Shown here: in pieces, positions 36,373 through 48,070 of the stretch
Numbering within the stretch: position 1 is the first letter of the stretch
How the letters are laid out: the number at the start of each line of letters is the position of its first letter
Assembly (NCBI RefSeq): GCF_021869535.1
Contig: NW_026262734.1
Coordinates: 82,157,061 to 82,221,060, forward strand
Reading direction: 5' to 3'
DNA: 64,000 nucleotides
From: Mytilus californianus
Taxonomy: Eukaryota > Mollusca > Bivalvia > Mytilida > Mytilidae
Notes under the pieces: model-generated
The model's database searches: none
What the model was told of the DNA's origin: nothing
What the model saw: only the letters and a program-made list of their open reading frames with translations
Position numbers and translations under genes: made by a program

Positions 36373-36574
36373 TATACCGTCATTTTGATTTGGCCATTTT
36401 TATGGGAGATATGGGACTTTAAACCCATATTTTGACTATCGTGCCATAATGAAACATAGTGACAAACAATTTAATTCCTCATTAATACAGCGCGAGGAAC
36501 CTTTTTGTCACGGCGTAGCAATCTTGTTTAAGCAGTAGTAATAAGTGGTTTGTTTTATTGTTTAAATAAATTAC

Positions 36575-36735
36575 CCATCCACTGAGAAAAACTTAAAGGT
36601 TGACATTTGATTCAGGTCGTTGAAAGAACTAGAACGAAGACGTTCCTTGGTGAACCAATCAGAACTTGTTGAACCTCGACCATCAAAATATATCTCTACA
36701 TCGAGAGTTCCTTTTCTGAATAGTTCAACTTTCAC
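36575..36735 (-). CDS. Exon 4: C-terminal domain, middle part
   Basis: The exon encodes residues 193-245 and two bases of Gly246. The acceptor is TTTTCATTCCAG before GTGAAAG; the donor is GG followed by GTAATT. It joins exon 3 in phase 0 and exon 5 in phase 2, both without disturbing the frame. The peptide alternates hydrophobic and charged residues, then has Tyr-Phe-Asp-Gly-Arg-Gly-Ser, Asp-Trp-Phe and Asn-Asp-Leu-Asn, ending Phe-Phe-Ser-Val-Asp-Gly. This pattern resembles the tail of secreted mollusc proteins I have seen without a named function; that is memory, not a search. The opposite-strand reading frame across it is a shadow. Confidence 0.82.
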
Positions 36736-36879
36736 CTGGAATGAAAATGTTACCGTTAATTCAGGAACAGAACAGAGATTTCTGCGTACATTACGAATGT
36801 TGAACAATGGACAAAAATGTGAGATAAATTATAACAATTTCAGGAAATAATGCATACAAGAAATGCTTTTTATAAAATC

Positions 36880-37330
36880 TTCAAAGATACCAGGCTTATA
36901 TTTGTGTATGCCAGACGCTTGTTTCGTCTATATCAGACTCAACCGTGGCTTTCGATTCGACACAGTTGGAAGGCCACATCAAATACGAAATTGAAGAGCA
37001 TTAAAAACCAAACATTCTGAAGAAAAGTTGTACCAAAATACGGTTAAGACAATCTTTATTATTTCGAATAATTCAACACTTTATAAGCAGTGAATTTACA
37101 GAGAATGAACATATCAATGACATTGCACGTCAACACAAAAGGGCTGCCAAATAGGCCGATGATATCCTCGGGGACGCAACGTTCACCAGCAGTAACATTA
37201 TTCCAGTGGTTGTAAAAACTCATAAAAAATACCATGCTTATAACTAGGAAAGCCAGATGCGCGTTTCGTCTACATACTAGTAAGACTTATCAGTGGCGCT
37301 TGAATTTAAATTTAAAAGACCTTTCTCGTT
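36880..37330 (+). repeat. ~342-bp unit repeat (family I) in intron 3
   Basis: A ~75-bp segment with CCAGACG...GTTTCGTCTA occurs at 36885 and again 342 bp on at 37227. Between them is a core GATGATATCCTCGGGGAC, then TTCACCAGCAG, that also occurs (reverse complement) in the family H tandem unit. Confidence 0.65.
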
Positions 37331-37549
37331 GTAATTTTTGCATTGATAAAGATGTCCCCAAAATTTCGAAATTAACATATTAATATTACATAATATAAAT
37401 GCGAGAGTCGTTTTACTTTTACTGTGGTCCATTCTAAATTAAAAATAGCAAAAACATAAAGAATTAATTGATCTGTAAATAGCAAACTGTAATTTCCGAA
37501 ATATAAAGTAAAAGGGTAAATAGTAAAACACTTAACAAATCGATTTCAA

Positions 37550-37760
37550 TGTGTTTAATGGTAAGGGGTTGGTCGGATCATTATATGGTTCCACCAAAAG
37601 TATATGCCTGATATTGTCGGATTTTTTTGTACCAAAAACCGCTTGGGTGGTCTCGTGTTTCAAATCTCGTTTGCGAAAAGTCACGGGTTCCATCCCGACA
37701 GTGCTTTTAAAATTGGTATTTGTTGCCTTGTCGCTAAGCAGGTGGTAATAAGGAGTATGA
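37550..37760 (+). repeat. Unclassified repeat fragment
   Basis: TGGTCTCGTGTTTCAAATCT and ACGGGTTCCATCCCGAC look like a degenerate polymerase III B-box region, followed by GTCGCTAAGCAGGTGG. A SINE relic is possible. Confidence 0.35.
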
Positions 37761-37849
37761 ACAAAGAGTTTTCGGTATTTAATATGAATAACTTATCACG
37801 ACGGAGAGAGATGGCTGTTTCCGGACTGTGCCTTATGATTGATTGTTGT

Positions 37850-38235
37850 TTGCTTTACGTTCAGTGGCAAAAATTTCATGCATGTTCAGAAGAAGAATAA
37901 ATTACCAATAAAAACAATAGGTAGGTTTTGCAAATGGAAATTAACAAAATGATAGGCGGGAAATTTTGAATGCCACTAGACAATGCTAGAGGGACAGGCC
38001 TTAAGCCTTGCACCAGGCCACCTACTGACTCCTCAAAAAGTTTTCAAGGGTTCTAAACGTGCAGACAGAGTGGGACACTCTCTACACGAGCTATCAGATT
38101 AACGTCGTCATTCTGGCCGGACGAAGTTGCGAATTTATACAGTCAGCAAACCCAAATGGACGACACAATTTTGCAAAGTTTAAACTGTCTGTCGAAAGAA
38201 GACCAAGGGATGATAATATTTCTATACCCAGGAAA
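37850..38235 (+). repeat. Repeat family A copy (intron 3)
   Basis: CAGTGGCAAAAATTTCATGC to TATTTCTATACCCAGG. Confidence 0.7.
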
Positions 38236-38360
38236 CCCTTGGGATTAAAATAGCATATAAAAATCAGCATTCTGACGGTATTGCATTTGTCCCCTACCGG
38301 CTATCATGTTTACATTGGATGCACATTGGGATAAAATTACATATAAAAGGCTATTAGTAC

Positions 38361-38460
38361 CACTACAAACCAGTAAAAGTCTGAAATGGCCTATATCTGT
38401 ACTCGACTGTACTGATTTTTACTCGACCAGTCTGAATTGGTCTGAAACTTTACTTGATAA
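38361..38460 (+). repeat. Left terminal inverted repeat of the CACTA-like element
   Basis: Includes TGGCCTATATCTGTACTCGA and CAGTCTGAATTGGTCTGA; pairs with the mirror segment ending at 39991. Confidence 0.92.
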
Positions 38461-38533
38461 TAATCGACTGTAGTCTGAACCATACTTAACAGTCTGAACT
38501 TGTACTCGACCAGTACTTAACCATTTTAGACGA

Positions 38534-38638
38534 GTCTGAACCATGCTCGACCTAGTCTGAACCATACTCGACCTAGTCTGAACCATACTCGACCAAGTCT
38601 TAACCATACTCGACCAAGTCTTAACCAACCTAGACCTA
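38534..38638 (+). repeat. Five 21-bp subterminal repeats
   Basis: GTCTGAACCATACTCGACC-type units start at 38534, 38555, 38576, 38597 and 38618, exactly 21 bp apart. The last is the most diverged. The short frame reading Met-Val-Gln-Thr repeatedly on the minus strand is a product of this array. Confidence 0.92.
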
Positions 38639-39684
38639 TTCTTTGTATCTATATATCAACTGAATTTTATCAATTTAGGAAATGTTTTTAAAAAAAATGA
38701 AATTTGACCAACAACTTGAAATTAAAAATGTATTCAATATAGTATTGAAATTAAAATTTCACAATAATCAATCATAATATAACTTCAACACAATATTCAT
38801 CAACACTTACATAATTATATATATCAACTTTAAAATATAAATAAAACAAGCTGATCAAATAATCTCAAAAATGAATTGTGACTAATATTTTCAATGTTAT
38901 TCAAAAATTTTTGAATGTTTCAGAAGTATTTTATGGTAACTGGACTATTTTCACCATTAACTTAAGCCTAGTATAGATTTATGGTGTCAGTTGAGTTTAG
39001 TTAATAAAGCAGTGAATATTTTTTTTATTGATATATATATAAAATATAAAGCAACTTAATAAATTTAAAAAAATGAGACCTTTGTTTTGTTTTGTTAAAC
39101 CAAGAATTTAATATAATCATGATAATAGAATTTCAATAGCAATCCTTGATAACCTTTTTAAAAAAGGAAATGTGTTCCAAAGTAACAATAAAAATGTATT
39201 TCAATTAAATTTAAGTATTTTTTGTCAAATTAAAGACATGGCATACAAAAAGCACTTAAATATGGTTTAATTACCTCAGTACATGTGTGTTTTACAGGTA
39301 AAAAGAAAGCCCTATTTTCTTAAACTCGTGTATTACTTATCTAGTATATTCGAAAGGCCTTGTTATTTAAATTAAACAGGATGTTGCAATTTTGAATAAA
39401 TGTTATTTAGAATTTAATACCTCTGACCAGGTGTGATCTTATTAATGAGTTTGTCCCCAAGCAGAGGTATTACTTTATACTTCACCACTAATCAGAAGAA
39501 CAATTTTATTAATTTCTTTAATTTTATCCCTTTTTGATATAAATTATATATAATATAAAAAATATAACCCAAATTATAATAATAGATTTATTTCTAATAT
39601 AAGGTTAAACAATTCATTGGCTGTTGTTATATATGTCAGTTAAAAAGAAATTTATTTTAACAGTTAAAAAAAGTAGAGGTTATT

Positions 39685-39991
39685 TGGTACAGTATGGTTC
39701 AGACTGGTCGAGTATTGTTCAGACCTTTGGTTAAGTATGGTTTAGACTTGAAAAATAGGTCGAGTACAGGACAAGAATGGGTTAAGACTGTTTCAGACTG
39801 GTCGAGTAATAGTTCAGACTTTTTTCAATGGCAAAGATAAGGGTCAAGTACGATTCAGTACAGTCGAGTATGGTTCAGACTGGGGTCGAGTAATGTCAAG
39901 TAAAAGTCAGACCAATTCAGACTGGTCTAATAAAAATCAGTACAGTCGAGTACAGATATAGGCCATTTTAGACTTTTACTGGTTTGTAGTG
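39685..39991 (-). repeat. Right subterminal cluster and terminal inverted repeat
   Basis: Contains inverted motifs such as GGTTCAGACTGGTCGAGTA, spaced irregularly, then the perfect end CTGGTTTGTAGTG. Confidence 0.9.
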
Positions 39992-40749
39992 TACTGCGAT
40001 TGACCTCGAAAAAGACGCTGAATAAACTAATTAAATGAACCGGAATAACACATAGCTAGAAATTGTATGAATGATAAAATATTAGCTATATTTTCATTTT
40101 CATCTGGTCCTTAAAAGAACCTAATGTAACATTTTTGTATTGTAGCCCGGTTATGGAATACCCCTCACATCATGGTTTAAACTAGTCACTTTAAAATTAA
40201 AAAAAATATATAATATAAGACTCTTTTCGTAAATAATTTCATGTTAAAGATAATCGCAAGTGCATATTTGTGTTTCAGTCAACATGCGTTAAGAAGTATT
40301 TATCAAAATGAACACCTGTGCATTTGAATTTCGAATTACAAGTCTACATATCACAAATATACTATGTAGCAAGTACGGAAAATTAAAATTTGAATTTTGA
40401 AAGGCATAGTTGCATAGTTCGAGTTGCAATTCTCAGACGTTCAAATGTCGAGCTGCACTGCTACAAATTAAGAATTGCAAAGTTGGAATTTGAAAATTAT
40501 AGAGTTACTTACATACAATTAAAGAATTGTAAAGTTGGAATTATGAAACCTTTGGTTTACGATAGAGATTGACGTCTAGCTACGATTTTTTTAATATCAT
40601 TTCCCAATGTATCTTTTCAAACCATTTCTTACTGTCTATTTAATACGACTATAGTCTTAGATACATGTTTTTTTTTGTTATTAGCTTTGAACTAGATGTC
40701 AGTAACTGCGAGTACTCTCAAATCTGTACTTTGTGTCTTTTTTGTTGTC

Positions 40750-41235
40750 AGGGATGAGGGATGGATAAATACCCTGCCACGTCCGGTGTGTATTTTTGTT
40801 TGATGTTTTTCTGCTTTGTATTGATCTGACGAGTTAAGCCTTTTTCAAATGATTTTTATAGTTTGTTCCTATGTTGTGCTGTTACACCACTGTCTCAGGT
40901 TAGGGGAGGTTAGAGCGCTCACAAACACGTTTAACCCCGCCACATTCTTTATATGCCTGTCCCAAGCCAGGAGGCTGTAGTTCATTGTTTGTCGTTGTTT
41001 CATGTCCGTCATATTTGTTTTTCGTAAATTGTTTTGTTATAAATTAGGCCGCTAGTTTTTTCAATTGAAATGTTTCATATTTTTCATGTCGGAGCCTTTT
41101 ATAGCCTACTATACGGTATTGGTTTTGCTCATTGTTGAAGGTCGTACAAGTGCCTTTAATTGCTCACATCCACTTCATTTGAACTGTGGTGGATAGTTGT
41201 ATCACTGAAAATCATACCACATCTCCTTATATTAT
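40750..41235 (+). repeat. Repeat family K copy (intron 3)
   Basis: CTGCCACGTCCGGTGTGTAT, GTTACACCACTGTCTCAGG, CGCCACATTCTTTATATGCC, TCCCAAGCCAGGAGGC, ending AATCATACCACATCTCC. It matches 47685..48070 in the opposite orientation. Confidence 0.65.
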
Positions 41236-42250
41236 ATAGCTTATGTGTGTAGCTCTCCGAAAACAAGTAATATGATGACATTGGCCATTTTTGAATGGCA
41301 GCTCTTCATATAAATAGTCAAACTTGTCGTTTTGACATCCTTCGGAAAATATGAATAATTAAACCGTTTCTGTAGCATTTTACTGAATATATCTCACAAA
41401 AGTCAATCGGTTTTTCTCATGTTTGAAATTATGATATATTCAAGGTTGACTTTTAATCTTAATTTCACAAAAATTGACCATTTTGGGTTTTTACGACCTA
41501 ACCTTTTCTTATTGAACACATTTACCTCTTTCCAACGAAAAGGTGTGTTCTTACGATACATTGAAGTCCAAAAAAGTAAACTCTGGTTGCAGTATTATAT
41601 ATACCATATATATAAAACAATAGGAAGAAGCATATTAGAAGAAAGTGCGGAAAACTTACCGGACGGATATATTGACAGACTGAATGACGTATGTAGTGAA
41701 CACCTATAGTCGTCAAGGACTGGTGCAAAGCAGTGTTCAAATATAATTAACATATTCTCATCCTGTAAATGGTTGTAACATTTGTGGCTGGACATTAAAC
41801 ATCTATTATTTTACTGATATTGACGAAATTCAATCCTGAAGTGTTGACTTGGGTAAAGGAACAAGGACATATAGACTTCTCTCAAACGAGAATAAAATCT
41901 GTTATTAGAATGCCTCCGTTTTGCTGTGAAGGATATTTTACTATATCGTGGTGGTCAAGTGTAGGAAGCCAGAGAGAACCATACCATCGTGTACCCGCAG
42001 AGAACCATAGACCATCTGCAGGAAAACTGACGATCAAAAGCGCTTCATCGTCACGTTCAGGGGAAGCGCTTTTGAGCATCATACATAATGTACTTCGGTC
42101 AACTCTTTTACACCCAAGTAAAATCATAAAAATAAGGATTCTATTCTTAAATTGATGTACATATGATAAGCAATCGGTATAAATAGTCGACGTTATCTCC
42201 AGAGTATAACATGATTTGCCAAAGTAATCATCTTTAAGAAGCAATCTTCA
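41236..42250. other. Intronic region with open frames on both strands, no gene call
   Basis: Frames at 41820..42155 (+) and 42244..41882 (-) overlap each other and a 13-bp inverted repeat. Neither has a recognisable domain. They lie in intron 3 of the PAN gene. Confidence 0.4.
42034..42075. repeat. Hairpin with 13-bp perfect stem
   Basis: TCAAAAGCGCTTC (42034..42046) and its exact complement GAAGCGCTTTTGA (42063..42075) with a 16-nt loop. Confidence 0.85.
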
Positions 42251-42592
42251 ATTTCATTTTGAAATATTTGTGTTTTTTTTGCGTTGTGTGCTTGCTATTA
42301 AATGAAATATTTTCACATATCCATCTTTTTCGTAGTCAATGTGTACAAAGTGTCCTTAAATACTTATTAGACATAATAAATAAGAACACACGATACAATC
42401 AGAGACTGCACGGGTTTCCTTGGATTTTACTTCCGAGCACCATACTCTCTGAAACCTCTTAAATTGAAATAGGTAGCATACGTTGTTATTCCATGTACAC
42501 CGAATGTCATTTTCATATGTAAAAGATATATAACCAAACTAGCTTTGTACCTCCGAGGAACTAAATTAGTTATACGTTATATGCTAGTATAC

Positions 42593-42759
42593 CTGGTCAA
42601 TATGTGACCCCTCCCAGTTGTCAATCATGCTACTCCTTAGATGTCGATTGGTAAGCGAGTGGGTGTTGTTTTCAATTTTTCCTCCCAAAGACGGATTTCT
42701 CCAAGTGTCCAATATTGACTGTTGATTACCACAGAATGCCACAAATATCTGTTTAAAAA
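42593..42759 (-). CDS. Exon 3: start of C-terminal domain
   Basis: The exon encodes residues 137-192 and is open throughout. It includes Phe-Cys-Gly-Asn-Gln-Gln, Trp-Arg-Asn-Pro, a possible N-glycosylation site Asn-Asn-Thr, and Asp-Asn-Trp-Glu-Gly. The donor is CAG followed by GTATAC, phase 0. Two acceptors are possible. The one used here (pyrimidine-rich TTTCTCTCCGTTTCTAAAG, exon start 42759) keeps the frame from exon 2. The nearer one, AAACAG just before ATATTTG (exon start 42748), would be in frame only if another exon or donor preceded it; joined straight to exon 2 it gives an early stop. The exon itself is well supported, its 5' edge less so. Confidence 0.75.
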
Positions 42760-43924
42760 CTTTAGAAACGGAGAGAAATAATTATTTTTTCGCTATGCTT
42801 CATAATAATTAATATATTCATAACGAAAACATATGAAATTGGTGTACTCTAAACAGAAATGTTATGAAATTACTTTTCTTACGGAACGTCTTTAAAATAT
42901 ATGATAACTAAATAGACAACAGGATTTTACCTAGTATGTTCAAATCACATACATCGATTTAGAAGACATATCAAGATAACACATGGAAACTTAGGGAATC
43001 GCATGAACTCAAAAAGGAGCGAGAACTTGAAAGTCGACAGGGCATGCGTCTAATGCTATGAAACCAGTACCTTCCATGCGAACATACCAAAAATATGTCA
43101 AAATTGTAACAATTGGGAATAGAACTACAGATTAGACGAATGTTCTTGTATATAAAGATATAAGACTGCAAAAACATGTCGCTAGTGATTTGAGACACAG
43201 AGGTATCATATCTATCAATATATTTGTGATGGTGACATCGTGATATTCGGGAAGGGCTATCCAGCGATTTAACTTCGGGCCGACATCAGTATTTCGTTGC
43301 TCATTGTTCACTCTCTGAACTTAATTTTGTCAATTATTATGTTGCTCATTGGTGCCAACTGTCTGATCAATGTTAAGTCAATGACTATGCAACAATTTGC
43401 TCTAAACATTCTGTCGACAACCGTTTTCTAACGGCTAATAATTTACAGTTTAACCGTATGAAGAGCAGAAAATAAATCCAAAATACATATTACCTTCCGA
43501 AGTTGATTTACTTCTAACCTGCGCCATTTTTTTTAACAATCTTAATTATACTTCATCATGATCTTTTGGAATTACTGGTTCCTGACTAGGGACTATCAAA
43601 TAAATATTGAGAGGCTTCAAACTAGTCCTTTTGTTTAGATCTCAAATCTTAATTTTAATTGTTGATCAAAGATACACGAAACAGATGATAAATATAACTA
43701 GTAATTAAAAGTAGAAAAAAATTAAATCTAAAAGAGAGAAATACTAGTGACCGATACCACCCTTTAACAATCATAGGCCTTTTATCAAAGAATGCCCGAA
43801 GTTTGTAGAAATGCTTAACGTACATAACCTGTGGTTTTGAAATCATTCCCCCTACACTCCTTACTAACGTACGGCCTCCAATAATGAGAAAAATGTATAT
43901 TTTTCTGTTGCTGGCATGAAAAGA

Positions 43925-44250
43925 AAGTAAAATAACAAAAATACCGAACTCCAAGGAAAATTCAAAACGTAAAATCCCTTAACAAATGGCAAAATCAAAA
44001 GCTCAAACGCATTAAACGAATGGAAAACAACTGTCATATTGCTTACTTGGTACAAGTATTTCCTTATGTAGAAAATGGTGGATTAAACCTGGTTTTATAG
44101 CTAGCTAAACCTCTCATTTGTATGACAGTCGTATAAAATTCCATTATATTGACAATCATGTGTGAGCAAAACAAACAGACATGATAGGTAGAAATGTAAG
44201 AAATTGGGGTGCAGAAGTCAACATTTGTTATAATCTTAATCACTATAAAA
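43925..44250 (-). repeat. Repeat family B copy (intron 2)
   Basis: AAATACCGAACTCCAAGG to CAGAAGTCAACATTTG, nearly full length. Confidence 0.75.
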
Positions 44251-44254
44251 ATGA

Positions 44255-45871
44255 AAGACAAGATCAAAAAATTACCATAGCGCAATAACACAGCCACGCG
44301 AAAAGGATATTAGCAAAAATGGAATAAACAGTGAAGGTTAAATATATACAAAAACAAATAAAAAGAGCACTATAACACGTTATTAAGATGATAAACAGTG
44401 TCAGGACCTAGAATCTATACTTCAAGACAATTATGTATTATTTGTGAAGTTGATACGGAATATTTATCAACAAGGTCTTGGTATCATCCGAGGAACTTTT
44501 TTTTTTGACATAACCCTGGGTCATCAACTTTCTGCTCAGACACTGGTGACTTACCCGGACAAATAGATATTTGATAGATCATTTCAAATGTACGAAATGC
44601 AGTGTGTGAATTTCTTGACCCTCTAACTACAGCTAATTTAATATTGTTACATTTAGTGTGCCAGAAAATACGACAGCTTGTCTGTGACGTCACATACCCA
44701 ACTATGACGTCGTGACATAATGGCGTTGCATTTTAGACCAATTGAAGAAAAATATTACACTGTATAATCTTTAATGATGTATTTGAAAGTGATAATGTAA
44801 TAAAAAGGTGTTGCATAAACTAAACATAGATATATGTGTCCTCCGGCATCATGACATGCATCCCAAAGGTTGTTTCTCTGAACAGTATTTGGATGGTAAA
44901 CGTACTCATTCATTTTGCTTCTAGCATTGAGTTTGTTTTATTAATTAAGTGAGTGTTTGTGGAATAAATCAAACGTTTACTTGCATGAGGGACTCGTTTA
45001 GCAGACAAAGAAATGATACAGTCAAAATGTCTATTTTCAACTTTATTTTATTTTCGAATGTTTTTAAACTGTGTAAAAATCTAGTATGTTAATAATTTTT
45101 AAAGTTTTAAACTATTACCAAGCAACTTTTTCTAAACCTTAATTCTTAATTGCAAAAAGTTAAGTTGTGCTATGACGCCATAAATGTTTCTTTCAATTTT
45201 ATTTTATAATTTTTTTCACTTTCTTATTATATTTTTTCCAAATGATTTTTTTTTCAATTTTATTTGTTTTTAATTTTTTTTTTAATTCTCCCATCTTGAA
45301 TATTTCAGGGAAATATTTGCAAGCACTGCATGCATTAATCCTCTATCTTTTAAGTACCAAATTGTCAAATATAACAATACAAGAGGAAAGGCTGTGGAGT
45401 TTTTATAAATTTCCATACGTTTAGCATTGAAACAACAAAAGGATACATACTCTTTTACAAATTAATTATATATCTGTTGATGCGCATTTGCATTTAAAAT
45501 GTTATTCACCATTTCATGTTCAAAATACGTTGCATATTGCAGTTCTTAAATCGTATTATTTTTTTAACCGAATTTGTCTAAACCATCATGTAATTACATT
45601 TACTTAATACTGGTGACCTCAGATGATATTTACTGTAATAAACTATTTTGTCACGTTATCAATTTCTTCCAACGTCAAATTAAAGAACAGACTTATAGGA
45701 AAACTAATTTGACTGAAACGACAAATATGATCAAGCATGAATATTATAATAGGGTTTTGAATTTACTGGTGAACAAGATACTAGTAAAAATATGGTGACT
45801 TGATAACTTATTCAAAGTCGTTCATTGAAAAAAAGGGATTGCTTATCTGATTTTAAATATATAAAACTTAC
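44255..45871. other. Intron 2 remainder, no gene recognised
   Basis: AT-rich. A palindromic CRE-like TGACGTCA lies at ~44686 with a second GACGTCGTGACA 20 bp on. No other signal supports a promoter here. Confidence 0.5.
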
Positions 45872-45980
45872 TACTTTTAGGCATCTGTGAAAACCATGGG
45901 AAGCATGAGTAAGTCATTTTCTTTGGCATACACACTTCATTCAGTTTACAGTCATGACCTTTACATGGACCAGCTAGTTC
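45872..45980 (-). CDS. Exon 2: short EGF-like linker
   Basis: This is a 109-nt exon encoding residues 101-136 plus the first base of codon 137. The acceptor is a run of T ending TTTTTAG directly before GAACTAGC; the donor is the full consensus GTAAGT. Entry phase 0 matches the end of exon 1, so Glu100 continues into Glu-Leu-Ala-Gly-Pro. Cysteines at 106, 111, 117 and 126 give C-x4-C-x5-C-x8-C with His-Asp before the second and Tyr-Ser before the fourth. This is the first two-thirds of an EGF-like domain; the usual fifth and sixth Cys are missing. It lies too short for a normal ORF search and was found by splice-site and motif reading. It ends in phase 1. Confidence 0.8.
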
Positions 45981-46204
45981 CTAAAAAGTTAATACAATAA
46001 AATGTACTAGACATAATTTATTGAAAATGAAACTAGTTCAAAAAGACTAAACAACCCCGCCAAACACTGGTGTGACCTAAGGTGCTCCATATGGGTAAAC
46101 AAAATCTACAGTGACATCCGTTACGTTGCTAATGATAAAAACAATTTCGGTTTTAAGTATATATCATCGAGAAAAAACGGATTGTTGTTACAATTATTTT
46201 AACA

Positions 46205-46485
46205 TAATGTTGACTGCTGTACCCGGATTTTTCACATTTTAACTTATTATGTCTGTTTGTTTTACTAACACATTGTTGTCAATATAATGGAATTTTATTC
46301 AACGTGAGAGGTTCAGCTAGCTATAAAACCAGGTTTACTCCACCATTTTCTACATAAGGAAATGACTGTACCAATTCAGGAATATGATAGTTGTTTTCCA
46401 TTCGTTTGATGTGTTTGAGCTTTTAAGTTTGCCATTTGTTAAGAGACTTTCCGTTTTGAATTTTCCTTGGTTTTTGTTATTTTAC
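46205..46485 (+). repeat. Repeat family B copy (intron 1)
   Basis: AACATAATGTTGACTGCTGT to GGTTTTTGTTATTTTAC. Confidence 0.75.
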
Positions 46486-46489
46486 TTTT

Positions 46490-47684
46490 TGGAACATATT
46501 AATGGACATTTGTGATACAAGATATTAAAGACCCATCAACTAACCCGTAATAGCGTCCGTTAAAATTTCAAAGGAATAACTTCAACTTTACCACTTTGAA
46601 CTCTTGTTTTGCTGTATCGTTTTATAAAGACATTCACAGACATGTTCTGAATAAGGCATAAATTGGCTTTCAAATAAAAACATGGGACAATTCATCTATT
46701 TGAAATAATTTTATGAGGACTAAATGCTTCTTACTTTAAGGATACCATTAATTCCAAATTGGTTTTTAAATCAAAGGTATTTCTTACTTGTCGGAGTTAC
46801 AGATTTCAATACTCAAACGATATACTGAAATATTGTTCTATTTGCTAATAAAAGTATTAAAACGCTCGAGTCAGCCTTTTCCCGCCATTTAAAAAAATTC
46901 AAATATCTCAAAAAGGAGTTCCATAACCTATCAATAGTTTTAGCTAATTTTGTTTCTTAACTAATGCATGCTCTTCTGACTTGTAGTATCAATTTTAAAT
47001 TCTAGATTTTTAATTTTACCTAACTACATCATTAAAGAAGTCATGTAAACGTTCACGCCTCTGCTTCTGGTTTATATTTTAGACGTTTACATGCAATTCA
47101 TGTTTAAAGATATTAATTTGTAATGTTTCGATTTAATTTCTTGAATATAATATGCTTTGTTCTCGTTCAATATTGAATTGGGGTGTAGTATAATAATAAA
47201 AAAACATGTTTCAAAATATTTTAGATTTCGTAGGAAAAAATTGGAACTTTATTAACAACCTTGCCTTCCTTATGGAGGAAAATGCTGATATATAAGATAT
47301 AAGTAAAAGGGAAGTTGCTTAAACTGTTAACTATTTTGCTAATAACTTGTTAAATGACATACGACATATCTTGTCACTATACAGTACCGCAATTTGACAG
47401 CCATTGCTTGATATCACAGACATTCCTGTAAAATTTTTATGTCACATGAGAACATTTCTGAAGAGAAAGTGCAAAGTCAGTGTTGTAGGACGTCAGTAGA
47501 TCAAGTGTCGCAAAATCTCGGATCAATGTCACAGAATGCAGTAAAAAAAAAAACACTTTCTATCTTATTTTCTTTACAAAACTTTTAGCCTTATCTTAAA
47601 AAAGTATTTTCCCCTGTACCTTCAAGAACTGGTATAATCATGTGTCAATTAATGATCTTTATACAGGCATAACTTGATGTGACA
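46490..47684. other. Intron 1, no feature recognised
   Basis: AT-rich sequence without coding or repeat signal that I can support. Confidence 0.5.
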
Positions 47685-48070
47685 ATAGATATAAGAAGAT
47701 GTGGTATGAGTGCCAATGAGACAACTCTCCATCCAAGTCACAATTTGTAGAAGTAAACCATTATAGGTCAAAGTACGGTCTTCAACACGGACCCTTGGCT
47801 CACACCGAACAGCAAGCTTAAAAGGTCTCCAGAAATGACCAGTGTAAAACCATTCAAACAGGAAAACCAACAGTCTAATCTATATAGAAAAAAACGAGAA
47901 ACACTTATGAACCACATCAACAAACGACAACCACTGAACATCAGGTTCCTGACTTAGGACAGGTGCAAACAAATGCAGCGGTTTCACACGTTTTAATAGG
48001 CGCCAACCTTCACCCTAACCTGAAACAAAAGTGTAACATCACAACATAGAAAGACACACTAATAAATATC
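47685..48070 (-). repeat. Repeat family K copy (intron 1)
   Basis: AAGATGTGGTATGAGTGCC, GTACGGTCTTCAACACGGAC, AAACGACAACCACTGAACAT, CCTGACTTAGGACAGGTGC and GCGCCAACCTTCACCC. Confidence 0.75.

Larger units (their letters stand above)
38361..39991. mobile_element. CACTA-like non-autonomous DNA transposon (intron 3)
   Basis: The element is 1,631 bp. Its ends read CACTACAAACCAGTAAAAGT inwards from 38361 and, on the other strand, inwards from 39991. It is flanked by a direct TAC (38358..38360 and 39992..39994). Ends beginning CACTA with a 3-bp target duplication define the CACTA (EnSpm/CMC) superfamily. The inverted termini agree almost perfectly for ~90 bp, then pass into subterminal clusters of short motifs (see separate entries), also typical of CACTA elements, where they bind the transposase. 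The ~1-kb interior is very AT-rich and has no coding frame, so it would need a transposase from elsewhere. The well-matched termini suggest a fairly recent insertion. Confidence 0.92.

Noticed and set aside
36620..36850. 76-codon plus-strand frame
   Set aside because: Shadow of exon 4 on the opposite strand.
38419..38628. Minus-strand frame with repeated Ser-Met-Val-Gln-Thr
   Set aside because: Produced by the 21-bp subterminal repeats of the CACTA-like element (a multiple of three).
38534..38638. CRISPR-like regular spacing
   Set aside because: Units are contiguous 21-bp repeats without spacers, in a eukaryotic transposon.
41640..41720. Possible minus-strand exon ending at a GTAAGT near 41655
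   Set aside because: A good donor, but no matching acceptor, domain or phase link to the PAN gene was found.
41820..42155. 111-codon plus-strand frame and its minus-strand counterpart
   Set aside because: No recognisable domain; kept only as a structural curiosity.
44681..44720. CRE-like TGACGTCA and neighbouring GACGTC motif
   Set aside because: Short motifs far from any start of transcription that I can support; expected occasionally by chance.
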